A stretch of DNA of 64,000 nucleotides, taken from contig CP136066.1 in NCBI GenBank assembly GCA_032622095.1, positions 105,549,319-105,613,318 on the forward strand. The letters run 5' to 3'. Source of the DNA: Siphonodentalium dalli. Taxonomy: Eukaryota; Mollusca; Scaphopoda; Gadilida; Siphonodentaliidae. The notes beneath the pieces are model-generated. The model was not told the DNA's origin. It did no database searches and saw only the letters and a list, made by a program, of their open reading frames with translations. Every line of letters begins with the position of its first letter. The first letter of the stretch is position 1. Positions 33,308-44,144 of this stretch are shown here, one piece after another. A program made the translations under genes and the position numbers.

Positions 33308-34361
33308 TCTATCTCATATATATTTTGAAGACCTCTGTTTGTCTGTACTATATATTTTGAGACTTCCGTATATATATGTGTACTTCATAGAATCGAAAAC
33401 GGATTGACCGATCGGGACCAAACTTCCTATCTAAATGTAAAATCCCACGGGAATCGTCGTCGCGACATTTTGGAGAAGCTCAGAGCACCCGTTCTCCAAT
33501 CTCAGTCACAAAAAAACGGCACTGCGGTGGTTAATCAAGTGATAATTTAATGAGCGTTTGTTTTTGACGCATCGCTATAAAGAGCGTTTGTTTACCATTC
33601 AATGTTATTAGTATCTGCAGAGAGATATACGGGATTTTGAGTGGTTTCCTATGCGGGGAGATTTATTGGATGCCATAGTACTCTTACAACATTTCTGCAA
33701 TATAATTGCCTCAAAGTGTTCAGCACCATTGTTATAGTATGTATGACACTTAGGTCAGGGCTGGGGGGGGGGTAGTTATATAGTGTGGATATAGGCATAA
33801 TGCTTCTCAGAAATCCCGGCAGACGAGATATCGGAAACGGGTGGAGCTATCGACTTGAAATTTGGTATCGGGTCGCCGAGCCCGTGCGACGCCAGCTTCG
33901 CGCATGCGCAGACCATATATCGGAAACGGGTATCGCGGCAGACGAGATATCGGAAACGGGTGGAGCTATCGACTTAAAATTTGGTATGTGAATGTATCTA
34001 ATTGCCCCGGATACGAATTTTATCGGGTCGCCGAGTCCGTGCGACGCCAGCTTCGCGCATGCGCAGACCAGATCTCGGAAACGGGTGGAGCTATCGACTT
34101 GAAATTTGGTATGTGAATGTATCTTTCCCCGGATACGAATTTTATCGGGTCGCCGAGCCCCGTGCGACGGCAGCTTCGCGCATGCGCAGACAAGATATCG
34201 GAAACAGGTGGAGCTATCGACTTGAAATTTGGTTTTTGAATAGCCCGGACAACGTCGGGCTCATCATTAACTCATTGAAAAACAAAAAATTATATTAATT
34301 AAAAAAATTTAAAATTGTCATGTTTCTGACGATTGCCACCAGTGGCGGGCTAACCTGCTAG
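33308..34361 (+). mobile_element. Helitron unit 5 (1054 bp), end of the block
   Basis: Starts TCTATCTCATATATATTTTG and ends with hairpin GCCACCAGTGGCGGGC (34335-34350) and TAACCTGCTAG, followed by T of the target. It holds several 129-bp units at 33820-34240. ORFs in this stretch have no recognisable domain. Confidence 0.82.
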
Positions 34362-34439
34362 TACTATATATAATTCATCACTATTTGAAACATCTGTGTC
34401 TCAGAAGATGCCCACAAAGAAATAGAAAACTGCTGATGA
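34362..34439. mobile_element. Family A MITE copy 5, right part
   Basis: 'actatatataattcatcac' to 'gaaatagaaaactgctgat' matches the interior of 2293-2756 from 'tactataattcatcacc' on. It ends in a C-run (34441-34463); the far end of the MITE is missing. Confidence 0.8.
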
Positions 34440-34440
34440 C

Positions 34441-34463
34441 CCCCCCCCCCCCCCCCCCCCCCC
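34441..34463 (+). repeat. Poly-C run of about 23
   Basis: Uninterrupted C-run at the place where intact family A copies have only 'tttccccca'. Comparable runs lie at 12270, 17873, 22169, 25790, 35769, 39969 and 56300. Confidence 0.85.
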
Positions 34464-34941
34464 TCCGGTATAATTATACTGTGTCTATGTTACAAGGCCA
34501 AAAACAGTTGAAAACTATAAAGAACATTTGGTTTTGAACTGCGGAATTTATTTTTATTTTGAACCCTTCCGAGTCATTTGAACACATTACTACGACATTA
34601 ATATCTAGTATAATTGAGGGTGACGACCCCCCTCCCCCTGGCATCCGGCATCCGGCTTAAATTGGACCTCGGCATCCGGAATACGCCATAACAGAGAGGC
34701 GGCATCCGGAATACTATTTGATTAAATTTATTGAAAACAAACTCAGGAACGAAGTGAACGTTAGCATGATGTATTGGAATTAGTCTCCGTATTGACTAGT
34801 AATGATTTGATTTAGCAGCTTTATGGAAAGATTAAACTTTTTACTAAATGTATGATCTCATATTATACATATATACGCCCTGTCTAACTTACTCGCGGCC
34901 AGATTGGATCCACCAGGTCCGTTCCGTGTTTTTAGTGCTAC

Positions 34942-35235
34942 AGTCATTAACTCGCGGCCATATTAGATCCACCACGCAGGTCCGGTTCCGTGGTATCATA
35001 GATTCTTCCATGCAGCCCCGGTTGTTTTATTGCTACATATCAAAGTTTTGGAGTAACATTTCCATATATATATGACATATGGAAGTCATGAATATTCAAA
35101 AGCTCCATATATGGAAATGCTACTCCAGAACTTTGATATGTAGCAATAAAACAACCGGGGCTGCATGGAAGAATCTATGATACCACGGAACCGGACCTGC
35201 GTGGTGGATCTAATATGGCCGCGAGTTAATGACAT
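34942..35235. mobile_element. Long hairpin MITE, about 294 bp
   Basis: Arms of about 127 bases, starting 'cattaactcgcggccatatt' and ending with the complement, separated by about 35 bases. A partial direct copy of the left arm ('ctcgcggccagattggatcc') precedes it at 34894. The ORFs on both strands here with the same peptide are palindrome artefacts. Confidence 0.82.
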
Positions 35236-35447
35236 CATAGGGCGTATTAGGTGGGGTGAAAGGCATAGACCATGTTCCAAAATGACAGAAATGGTATAAT
35301 ATACTGAATGAGGAGAAGTGGCATGTGCGGAAACCACCTAGCTAATCCTAATCTTGCATGAGTGACCGTTCATGGTCGAACACGGTAGTATTGTACACCA
35401 GGGACACGCAAATAGAAAACTAACATCTTTTTAATATTTAATATTTC

Positions 35448-35840
35448 AAATTAAAGGTACTCAATCAGAGGGTCTCCATATCATCACATTCTAACAAGAA
35501 CGACAATATGTTTTGAAATGCCGCTTCAGTTATCAGAATCTAATAATTGCCCAAATATATAACGAAAAGCACAATCAACTATAGTATAAAATTGCACAAA
35601 ACCTGTTATTTATCAACATTTTGTTCAACGAAATTTTGCCGGTTTGTCAAAGATCTATCACAAAAAGCCACTTGATTTTAGAGTTATCCATCTTTACCCG
35701 CAATTTGGTCAATGAAATTCTTCTCGTTGACTGTCTATTGGGCCACTAGAAAAAAAAAATAGATTTCAAACATCTATCCCCCCCCCCCCCCCCGAAGCCA
35801 AGGAAATAGTAATTTGCAAGCGTTGATTCGGATTGAGTAC
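35448..35840. repeat. Dispersed repeat family K, copy 3
   Basis: Matches 165-612 and 20983-21400, but where those read 'tttacccccgaagcc' or similar this copy has a C-run of about 18 and has lost roughly 60 bases. Confidence 0.7.
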
Positions 35841-37686
35841 ACATATAGCATTATACATGTGCAGTATAGTATAATAAATCTAACAATGTTATGATTTCAC
35901 ATAACTCTAGGAGTTAAGATTATAATAATTCATGTTTACAAACACCTCATCATGTCACACAACACACTCGCAATATCATGCAATTTTATCAGTGATTAAT
36001 TATTGAAGCATTTGTGAGGCACGGGCACTCATGGTCCCGCCCAATTATATTTTGTAGCATATTATTTCATATCCGTGAACTTGTAAATATTTGGCACTTG
36101 TCGCCTCCCTGCATTCCATGTCGATGCAGTACATGGGTGGTTCTCCCTTAAACGAGCAAATTGATGTCTCGTGTACAATTGTTCCATAAAAATATGATTG
36201 TGCCACAAACAAGACCTATTGTGGCGTTCCATTTCACTGATGAGCATGTGGCACACCGTTATGATATAACAGTATTGTAATATATCAACACATGCCTTTA
36301 GTTACATGATCAAAACAGCGAGAAAACACGAAAATCGCACTGTCTCATCGCCTAACTGCGAAATTTCATTTTATTCCTATTAAGTTATCTTACCTCTAAT
36401 TGACAAACAACGTGCACTGTTATGTTATTTCTTGGACTCTTTATCTATTAATATCATTTATGATGCACGTTTTTCGTGGTTTGATGTAAATATTGACTCT
36501 GAAACATCGAAAATCGCCTGTCTCTAGAAATGTCCACACCGCGACATTATTTACAATATAGGCCATCCCGGTTCCATTTTAACTAAGGGCAACAACCTAC
36601 CATACGGATAAGAAAGTTTTGCCTTTTGACAATTTGTTTTGAAGATTTTGGACAATATAAAGAATCGAAACACATGAAAAATGAGACGAAAATATGTGTA
36701 CCCTCCAGCGAACCTTAATTAATGTCCACACCGCGACGCTATCAAAGGAACTAGAAAACATGTCGGGAGACTACCAAAATTGCTCAAATAGTACACATGG
36801 GGTGAAGAATCGTGAATAAAAACGAACGGACGCCTGACATAAACAGAAAATGAAAAAAAATGAAGAAAATATCAAAATTGTCCACACCGCGACATGTCCA
36901 CACCGCGACGCAGAATAGCGTTACAGCCATCCACAGACACATTTCACGCTTAGAATATTTGGGTGGTTATGTTGTAAAATGGGTCAACACGATGTACATA
37001 CACATATAGTTGTTATTGTATCCGGGGGGGGGTTGTGAGTGAGTTGGTGGGGGGGGGGGGGTGTACTCAGAGAGAAGCAGATGACAATTTAAAAATCAAT
37101 TGTTTCGGTACTTTTCAACAATCGTACTGCCTGTGGGACGATTTCCGGCTCGTGTGGTATAGCAAAGGCGTCAATGACACATTTTGGGCCATCGTAATAT
37201 CTCACTGACAATTCTATCTGATTGAGCTCATCGAAAAACCCCTAAATACAAAATTTCAGTTCGATATCTTGAAACATGTAAGAGAAATCCATCGACATTG
37301 TTTTCTATTGTAAATTCTCTTTGCAATTTGGCGAACCCTTTGAGGAACAGAGTTTGATTGACGTATGTTCACGTTGTCTACATCAGAGGTCAAATGGAAA
37401 CTGTTCAAACTGCCTTCGGATTATGTGAGCTTGACATCTGTGGAAACTTTCCCAATAAAAAAATCAACACCGTCTAGCAGGGAATCCACTTCAAATTTTC
37501 GTTTTTTCATAACTAGGGTCAGTTCCGCACTAAAAAAATATTGTCATTTTTTCAATCACACTTAAAATTTCTAAACAGCCACAACAGACTTCACCTTTAA
37601 TGAATGGGCCTCTTGGCAAATGAAGTTTGTGGGAGAATGATTCCTTGAATTTTTGTCAACAGTTTACATTTAATTCATGCAACCAA
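35841..37686. other. Interior of the 4.3-kb element without a supported ORF
   Basis: Besides the TGTCCACACCGCGAC copies it contains G-runs near 37025-37060. The minus-strand ORF 36062-36256 is not recognised. Confidence 0.4.
36520..36915 (+). repeat. Five copies of TGTCCACACCGCGAC
   Basis: TGTCCACACCGCGAC occurs near 36531, 36723, 36882 and 36896, the last two only 14 bases apart, each followed by A or G. It is far more G+C-rich than its surroundings. A binding motif or relic of a tandem repeat; four exact copies are clear. Confidence 0.55.
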
Positions 37687-38508
37687 TCACAGCCCAGAGT
37701 GTTTTAACTGTGAAACTCTATACTCCTCCCGCAACCGCAGGGGGGAGCTGCCTATAGTATTTACACCAGTGTAACCTATATTCAAATGGCTGTATATCAT
37801 AGACGACTCAACGTGCGGAGCTGCGCGATACGTCGTTTGGACGGATACACCATCGACTACTCCATGATGTACAAGTTGAATATATACACATAACGATAAT
37901 TCAACTATTAAAGGGCACATGTCAACAAAGTGGCTCAATTTTGTTTGGTTTCCATTAATCATGATATTCGAATTAAACACAAGTTTTGGAGAAAGAGCGA
38001 ATTTGACAATGACGTCGCCCTGATTCAACCCAAAAACGTCATTGGCACATGCCGTAATGAACGTCCTTGATTGACCTTGATCTTGCCCTATAATTTTGCC
38101 AACTGTCATTTTTGTGGTCACCAATATCTGTGCTACATACTCACTTAAAATTCATCGGCATGTGACATATTTAATTTTTTCAGAATTTTATGGACGAATT
38201 TGTTCATTTAAGGGAGAATCACCCACATATGTCCATGCCACTCTTTCTCCGTCTCCGCCTGTAAAAAATCTTCCATTTGGATACTCGGGATCTCTTGCAA
38301 GCCTCTTCAGTGCAACTTTGAACCTGTAGTTCGAGACTCCGAGTGTCTTGACCCATTCGCCATTCGCGCCAAGGGCATATTCTTTTGTCAACACCGCCCT
38401 GATTGTACTTAAATTGTTTTCTCCGTTGAAGTTTAGTCCAAAACTGCGAGTTTCAGACTTTTTAATGGTGTTATTAAATTGAAGTCGCATGCAGGCTTCT
38501 AAATACAT
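37687..38508 (-). pseudogene. Unrecognised ORF of about 273 codons broken by two in-frame stops
   Basis: Two open stretches, 38188-38508 and 37687-38124, are in the same frame. They are separated by TAA (38188-38190), 11 codons, TGA, and then 10 more codons before the second ATG. The first part begins MYLEACMRLQFNN and has RFFTGGDGERVAWTYVGD; the second has TFITACANDVFGLNQGD and ends near 37687. No transposase motif, zinc finger or membrane segment is obvious, and I do not recognise the family. It lies inside the 34616-38922 element and is the only long frame there, so it may be the remains of that element's protein or a host gene caught by it. No splice signals around the gap are convincing. 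Confidence 0.45.
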
Positions 38509-39694
38509 TTTTCAAAATTTAATAAAAATTAATTACATATTCAAAATTATTGCCAAGCAGACATCAGATTGGCGACAACTCTATCGGATAATATAACAAA
38601 CCGATATCGCATATCAGCATTGCGATTTATTTTAACAGTAGATGCTATATATTAATTATCACTATTTAGATATGTCAGATGTGATAACGAGACGTATAAT
38701 TAGCTAAATTGTGGGAAATAGTGTGTCCGAGCAAAGAAATATAAATTAGCGGACGTAATTTCGTTGTGTTTTTGCTGTTTAACGTCAAGAAAAATTATCA
38801 ATGGAAGCATCCGGCATCCGATATATGTGCCCGACGGCATCCGGCGTACGGTGGTCTGGCATCCGGAATACGCCATAACAGACCCCGCATCCGGCGTACG
38901 AAAAGGGGGGTCGTCACCCTCATAATTAATATGCAAGGCTGTAAGCCTAAGCCTGGGGCAGGGAATATATGCCCTGGCATGGACCGACACCTGGTACGAT
39001 ATATTACAGGTACACAAAACTTCTCGAATTTGTTTTATTTCCGCGTGTTTTTTTTTTCCAAGTTACCTTACTCAATAACAAACATTTTATTCTGATAATT
39101 ATACATTGAACGAGAGAAATGTGTTCCGAATGTGTTAAGGACGAGTATCCAGATCGGGTAAAACTATTTATTTTATAGTGTCGACATAATGTAAACTTGA
39201 AACTTCCCATCCCCTATTTTCGCTATATCAACAGGTCTGGCAAATGTGAGAATACAGCTATACAATACTCAATAGCTGTATATTCAACTAAGCTAACTGA
39301 ATAATTTGGGCATCAAAACTAGGTTATGCCATTCTCCAATCAATTAGTTTCAAACAACTGTCACTGTAGTAAAGTTGGGGGGAGCTCATAAAAGCCGAAC
39401 ATAACCGAACACAAGTCCAAATAATGGGAAATTTCACGAATAAAGTTCATAGGCATATGTATTCATGTTCACACTATTACTATACGAACTTTGGTGGAGT
39501 TCGGGCCAATACTAAGTGTTTTATTCGATATTTTGTAAAACGCGTTTAGTGTTCGGCGTAGAAAAGCCGAACACAAGTTTATGTTCGACACTCAGTCACC
39601 GGTAATTAATTAACACATAGATATGCATAGCTGTGGCGTTAGCTGGCGTTTGAGATATATAACTCTATATACAGTCTACTAAATATAAGACCAC

Positions 39695-39836
39695 CTTGTA
39701 AAGTTCATAGGCATATGTATTCACGTTCATACTATTACTATACGAAGTTTGGTGGAGTTTGGTTCAATAATGAGTGTTTTGTTGGGTGTTTTGTATAACG
39801 CGTTTGTGTTTGGCATAGAAAAGCCGAACACAAACT
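39695..39836 (+). repeat. Additional direct copy of the left arm
   Basis: 'aaagttcataggcatatgta' to 'gaaaagccgaacacaa' repeats 39440-39575 with about 10% differences, so the left end contains two tandem arm copies. Confidence 0.75.
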
Positions 39837-40462
39837 TCTGTCTCATGGATTAGATTATCCGCTGATAGGTGATAATTAATATCTGCCAGAAGGGATTTGG
39901 CAGGTTTAATTCGCGAGAAAAAACGTGTTTTGTTGTCCATTTTCGTCTGCATTCTCACTAAAATGTTACCCCCCCCCCCCCCCCCCCCCCGTTATTATTA
40001 CAAGTCATTTCGTACAATGTGGTAGTTTAGATGGATCATACTGGACAAATGCGAACATATCAGCACGCCCCGGACTTCTAAGAAGTAGTAAATCGGTTGT
40101 CGAGTTAAGATACTCATGCGGAAATGGTTCGGAGAATATAATACTAACCACAAAACAAATAATTTGTTGCAATCATAAGTAAACATTGTAAAATTATATA
40201 TAATAGTGTTCTTGTTGGCGACATAACATCTCTTGGTGATGGTGCAGGGAATTCTGGTGGAATTGATGTCAATCATAGTATATGTTCAAAGTACTATACA
40301 ATATACTATACAATATACTTATATGCAAATTCTGTCCTCGGCGGAACGGATTTGGACAGAGTTTGTTCTCCTTGAAGTCAGTGGATGGAAATGGCTCTGA
40401 TGCGTGCCTAACTTTTATGTATATATCATGCTGTATGGTGGAAGCCGATATAAAGCCAGTGT

Positions 40463-41019
40463 TCAACTTATCGTAGAAACACATGCATCGAATACCGATT
40501 GAATTGAAATGAATTGTCTGAATACGAATAAAGAGCGTTTCGTATTGTATCTTTTTAAAAGTCTGATATGCAGGAATTTAAGATCGTTTTCAAAAATGTG
40601 CCTGATATGACAGGAATGTGATATGAAAGGAATAATTATTTTGCGCCAAGATACCTTTTGACGCTTGCTAGGGTTGATTGATCTAGTTTTGCATGCCTTT
40701 ACTCTTTTAGTCTGACATGGCTTCTTGGCAATAGCCGCGGTTTTCGGTATCGTCAAACGTCCGTCAGTCGAAATTTGCCGAAGATTCTGGCATAAATTAA
40801 ATTGGTCACCAAGCGATGACTTAGTAAAAAGTCATTGATTTTCAATTGCTGGCACTCTACATGAAACCATCGGTCACACATATCGCAGCCGATGCTGCGT
40901 ATCTCGTGACATTCCTGGGAACAAACACCACATGGGTAAATCAATTTGGAATTAGGCATTGTAGAATTTTCAGACCTGTGATCAGAATGCCAAATACTGC
41001 TGAGATTGTGATTTGCCAA
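40463..41019 (-). pseudogene. PHD-finger protein remnant with frameshift
   Basis: The ORF 40753-41019 encodes a PHD-type zinc finger: PCGVCSQECHEIRS, then GCDMCDRWFHVECQQL. The C-x2-C, C-x2-C and H-x2-C spacing matches the family, and the conserved W-F-H before the last pair is present. Near 40828 the frame shifts; in the next frame the sequence continues SSLGDQFNLCQNLRQ, which would supply the last ligands, and then a basic tail (KKPCQTKRVKACKTRS). PHD fingers of this kind bind histone tails in host proteins, but they also occur at the N-terminus of non-LTR retrotransposon proteins in invertebrates. It lies inside the 39388-41522 inverted-end segment, opposite in direction to the LINE at 41682. 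Likely a retrotransposon ORF relic; a host gene fragment is less likely. Confidence 0.6.
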
Positions 41020-41681
41020 ATAATATCATACCACATTCTTATATAGAACTTCTCAGATATTGCACCATTCACTTTCTTGTCACTCAAATATTGTTTTTAC
41101 AATCGTACGTTGTCTTTCATGGCGGGGCCGACCAAAAGCATGTTGTTTCTATAATAGTAGGCGCCATCAAATACTGATTGCAACTAACTGTCAAAACACT
41201 GAACTACAATAGGTGAGAGACCACCACCAACAACAATTAAAGCCTTTCGGCTTAGTGACCATATATCTGATATTATATATCACCTAGCTAGACAGCCGTT
41301 ATAGACTAATACACGAGAGAAGCTTGTGTTCGGCTTTTCTATGCCGAACACTGAACGCGTTTTACAAAATATCGAATAAAACACTTATTATTGGCCCGAA
41401 CTCCACCAAACTTCGTATATTAATAGTGTGAACATGAATACACACGCCTATGAACTTTATTCGTTATATTTCCCATTATTTGGACTTGTGTTCGGTTGTG
41501 TTCGGTTATGTTCGGCTTTTATACGCACCGAAGTTGGGAATGGGTTTTATATACTACAATGAATATATAGAACAATCTTTATGTACTCACACACATACAT
41601 TATCACTATCAGGAACATGTCAACATCATTTATAACGAATCATCTTCAATCACAGTTTATTGAATTCATGAGTTACTTTTT

Positions 41682-43742
41682 ATGTTTATCTGGTTCTTGT
41701 CGTGGTTCGAGTGTTTCTGTTCGTCATCGGGGATTCTCGACATGAAAGAAAGAATTTCGATTCGGATTAATGAAGTTTATCAACAAATTGTTCATGCTTT
41801 AAAGGAATCAGCTACCAAGTCCGTCTTAGTAGATAGAAATGGTACAGACAGGTTTCGTTTCGTACCCGGATGGAATGCCTATGTGAAGCGATTACATGAA
41901 AAAGCAAGGGAAACCTTCATTACATGGGTAAACCAGGGGCGACCTAGACATGGATACATTTATGAAAGAATATGTCGATCAATGTTTAAATCATCTCTAA
42001 GGAAATGCAAATCTAATGTTGAGCAGCTTAAAGCCAACGAATTAGCTAAACACCTGGATAGCAAGGATATGAATTCTTTTTGGAAATGTGTCTCAAACGG
42101 AACAAGATGCAGTAATGCAACTTCGGTTGGTGGGTCTAATGGCGAAGTATAGAGGTTGCAGAAATGTGGGGAGATCATTTCAGACAAATCTTTTCTAGCA
42201 ACGAAGAACCATCGAGCATCCTTCAAGGACACTCGATTGGTAACAGCTTTGATTCTTTGCAGAATGATTCAGTAGTGCAGATCACTGAAACCGAGATGAT
42301 AGAGGCAGTGAACAAACTCAAGGATGGTAAAATCCTCTGGTCCAGATGGTATAACGGCGGAACATCTGAAATACTGCGACAAATTTATTCTCAAGTGTCT
42401 CATCGCTGTTATGGGTGCTATAATTAAGCATGGACATCTTCCACCAGACATGCTGAAAGTGACGATCGTGCCGATTCTAAAAAATAAAATAGGGAATGTT
42501 GCAGACAAAGATAATTATCGCCCAGTGGCGTTGTCCTGCGTTATGTCGAAAGTTTTAGAAAATATCTTTTTGAGTAGAATTTCAGAGCAGCTGTATACAA
42601 CAGACAACCAGTTTGGATTCAAGAGACAACACTCGACAGACGGTTGTATATTCACACTGAAAGAAGTAATAAGGCACTATACTTCAAAGAACACTCCAGT
42701 ATTCGTGTGCTTTTTGGATGCACGTAAAGCTTTCAATTGAGTAAATCAAGAAAAACTATTACATCTTCTGGAGAAACGATCGATTCCACCGGCAATTATT
42801 CACATTCTCAGAAACTGGTTCATGAATCAGAGATACAATGTAAGATGGGGACAATCGTACTCAACTTTTTTCAGGCCTACTAGTGGTGTTCGTCAGGGAG
42901 CAATATTGAGTCCTCACTTATTCAACATTTACACGAACGAGATAAGCCATAGACTCAACACCAGTAATGCAGGTTGTATGATTGGTAATGTGAAAATTAA
43001 TCATTTGTCTTATGCAGATGATATGTGTATTAATATGGCTCCATCTATGGAAGGACTACGTCGATTATTGAGAATATGTGAGCAAGAGGCTAATGCTATT
43101 GATTTGGTATATAACAACCAAAAGACGTTGGGATGGCTTTCATTACAAAATCCCTGCACATTCGGACATTTCGAAAACTCATATTAAACGACACTGAACT
43201 CAAGTTCGTATCCTCTTATAAGTATCTTGGTCACATACTCAATGTTGATTTTTCTGATAATGATGACATTATGCGCCAGTATCGTTCTATCTGCACACGT
43301 TCAAATATACTCATAAGAAAGTTTTACAGATGTTCACTTGATGTTAAGAAATATTTATTCCAAATGTATGTATCACCATTATATTGTGCTCATCTTTGGT
43401 TTAACTATACCAGCAAATGTTTTAAAAAACTCACTGTTTGTTTCAACAATGCTTACAGAAAGTTTATTGAGTATGAAAGGTCATGTAGTGCGAGTGGGAT
43501 GTTTGTAAGACATAGAATGTTTTCCTTAGCAATGTTGATACGAAAGGGTGTGTATGCATTTCGAGAGAGAGTTTTTACATCTGGTAACGAGTTGTTAAAT
43601 GCTATATGTCAATCAGATATTATTTACAAGTCTGATTTATTCCTTCATTGGAACCAAATTCTATATACATGTATGTAATTGTATGTTTGATTTCCATATA
43701 TGGGCATACCTTGCCTGAAATAAACAATAATAATAATAATAG
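41682..43742 (+). pseudogene. 5'-truncated non-LTR (LINE) reverse transcriptase, inactivated
   Basis: Reads a LINE RT in three frames. Segments: 41682-42149 (linker before RT), 42155-42320, 42324-43130 and 43133-43678. Motifs: SSGPDGITAEHLKY, DNYRPVALSCVMSKVLE, QFGFKRQHSTDGCI, FLDARKAF, TSGVRQGAILSPHLFN and the catalytic SYADDMCI near 43010-43033. Disruptions are frameshifts near 42150, 42325 and 43133 and a TGA at 42738-42740 directly after the LDARKAFN motif, where most relatives have Arg; this fits a C-to-T change at a CpG. The endonuclease domain is missing, as usual in 5'-truncated LINEs. The 3' end carries 'aataataataataatag' after an AATAAA-like signal. A Jockey/CR1/Rex-type clade is possible but not determinable here. 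Confidence 0.85.
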
Positions 43743-44144
43743 TATCCCGGAATTGGCCGAATCATAAACGTTCCAGATACGATGATTGGCTCTCCCACAG
43801 TTGTTTATTGGGGTCAAATGTGACACATTTTGACCGCCTTCAGACGAGGTCATTTGGTGTTTACTTTAGCGTCCACGACGTAAAATTACAATACCCAAAT
43901 TCACTACACACCACCCAGTTTTATTTTGAAAAGAATGAAAACACCTTGCTTGCCAAATAGGTGGTGTGTACTATGACTATATATGAGCCAAAACCACGAT
44001 GTCGCAAAAATAGGGTTACCGGGTTTTCCCGATCATAGTTTGAACCAGTGATTAGTTCTTCAGTACTATAATCAGGTACGTTACCGCTCTCTGACTATTG
44101 CTTTTTGAATTTATAATTTATTCAAGATTTAAGAGAGATACTGG

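Larger units (their letters stand above)
31362..34187. promoter_or_regulatory. Seven GCGCATGCGC palindromes within Helitron repeat units
   Basis: Exact GCGCATGCGC at 31362, 31484, 31606, 33005, 33900, 34055 and 34178. This is the core of the NRF-1 binding consensus known from vertebrates. Whether it is functional here is unknown; it may simply be part of the repeat. Confidence 0.35.
34616..38922. mobile_element. 4.3-kb element with inverted ends GAGGGTGACGACCCCCC and 6-bp target duplication
   Basis: The inverted ends GAGGGTGACGACCCCCC and GGGGGGTCGTCACCCTC are bordered by 'ataatt' on both sides (34610-34615 and 38923-38928). Just inside both ends are several GGCATCCGG motifs, and 'ggcatccggaatacgccata' occurs at both ends in the same direction (34671 and 38854). 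Inside are an inverted MITE (34942-35235), repeat K copy 3 and a broken minus-strand ORF (37687-38508). The superfamily is not recognised. Confidence 0.65.
39388..41522. mobile_element. 2.1-kb segment with about 190-bp inverted ends (GCCGAAC-rich)
   Basis: Left arm 39388-39577 and right arm 41328-41522 are inverse copies, beginning ATAAAAGCCGAACATAACC and including 'aacgcgttttacaaaatatc' and several GCCGAACA motifs. A third, direct partial copy lies at 39695-39836. Inside is a PHD-finger remnant on the minus strand. The class is unknown; it could be one element or two solo copies in opposite orientation. Confidence 0.6.

Noticed and set aside
31222-34298. Many overlapping ORFs with similar peptides
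   Set aside because: They follow the 129-bp repeat units of the Helitrons on both strands and lack any domain.
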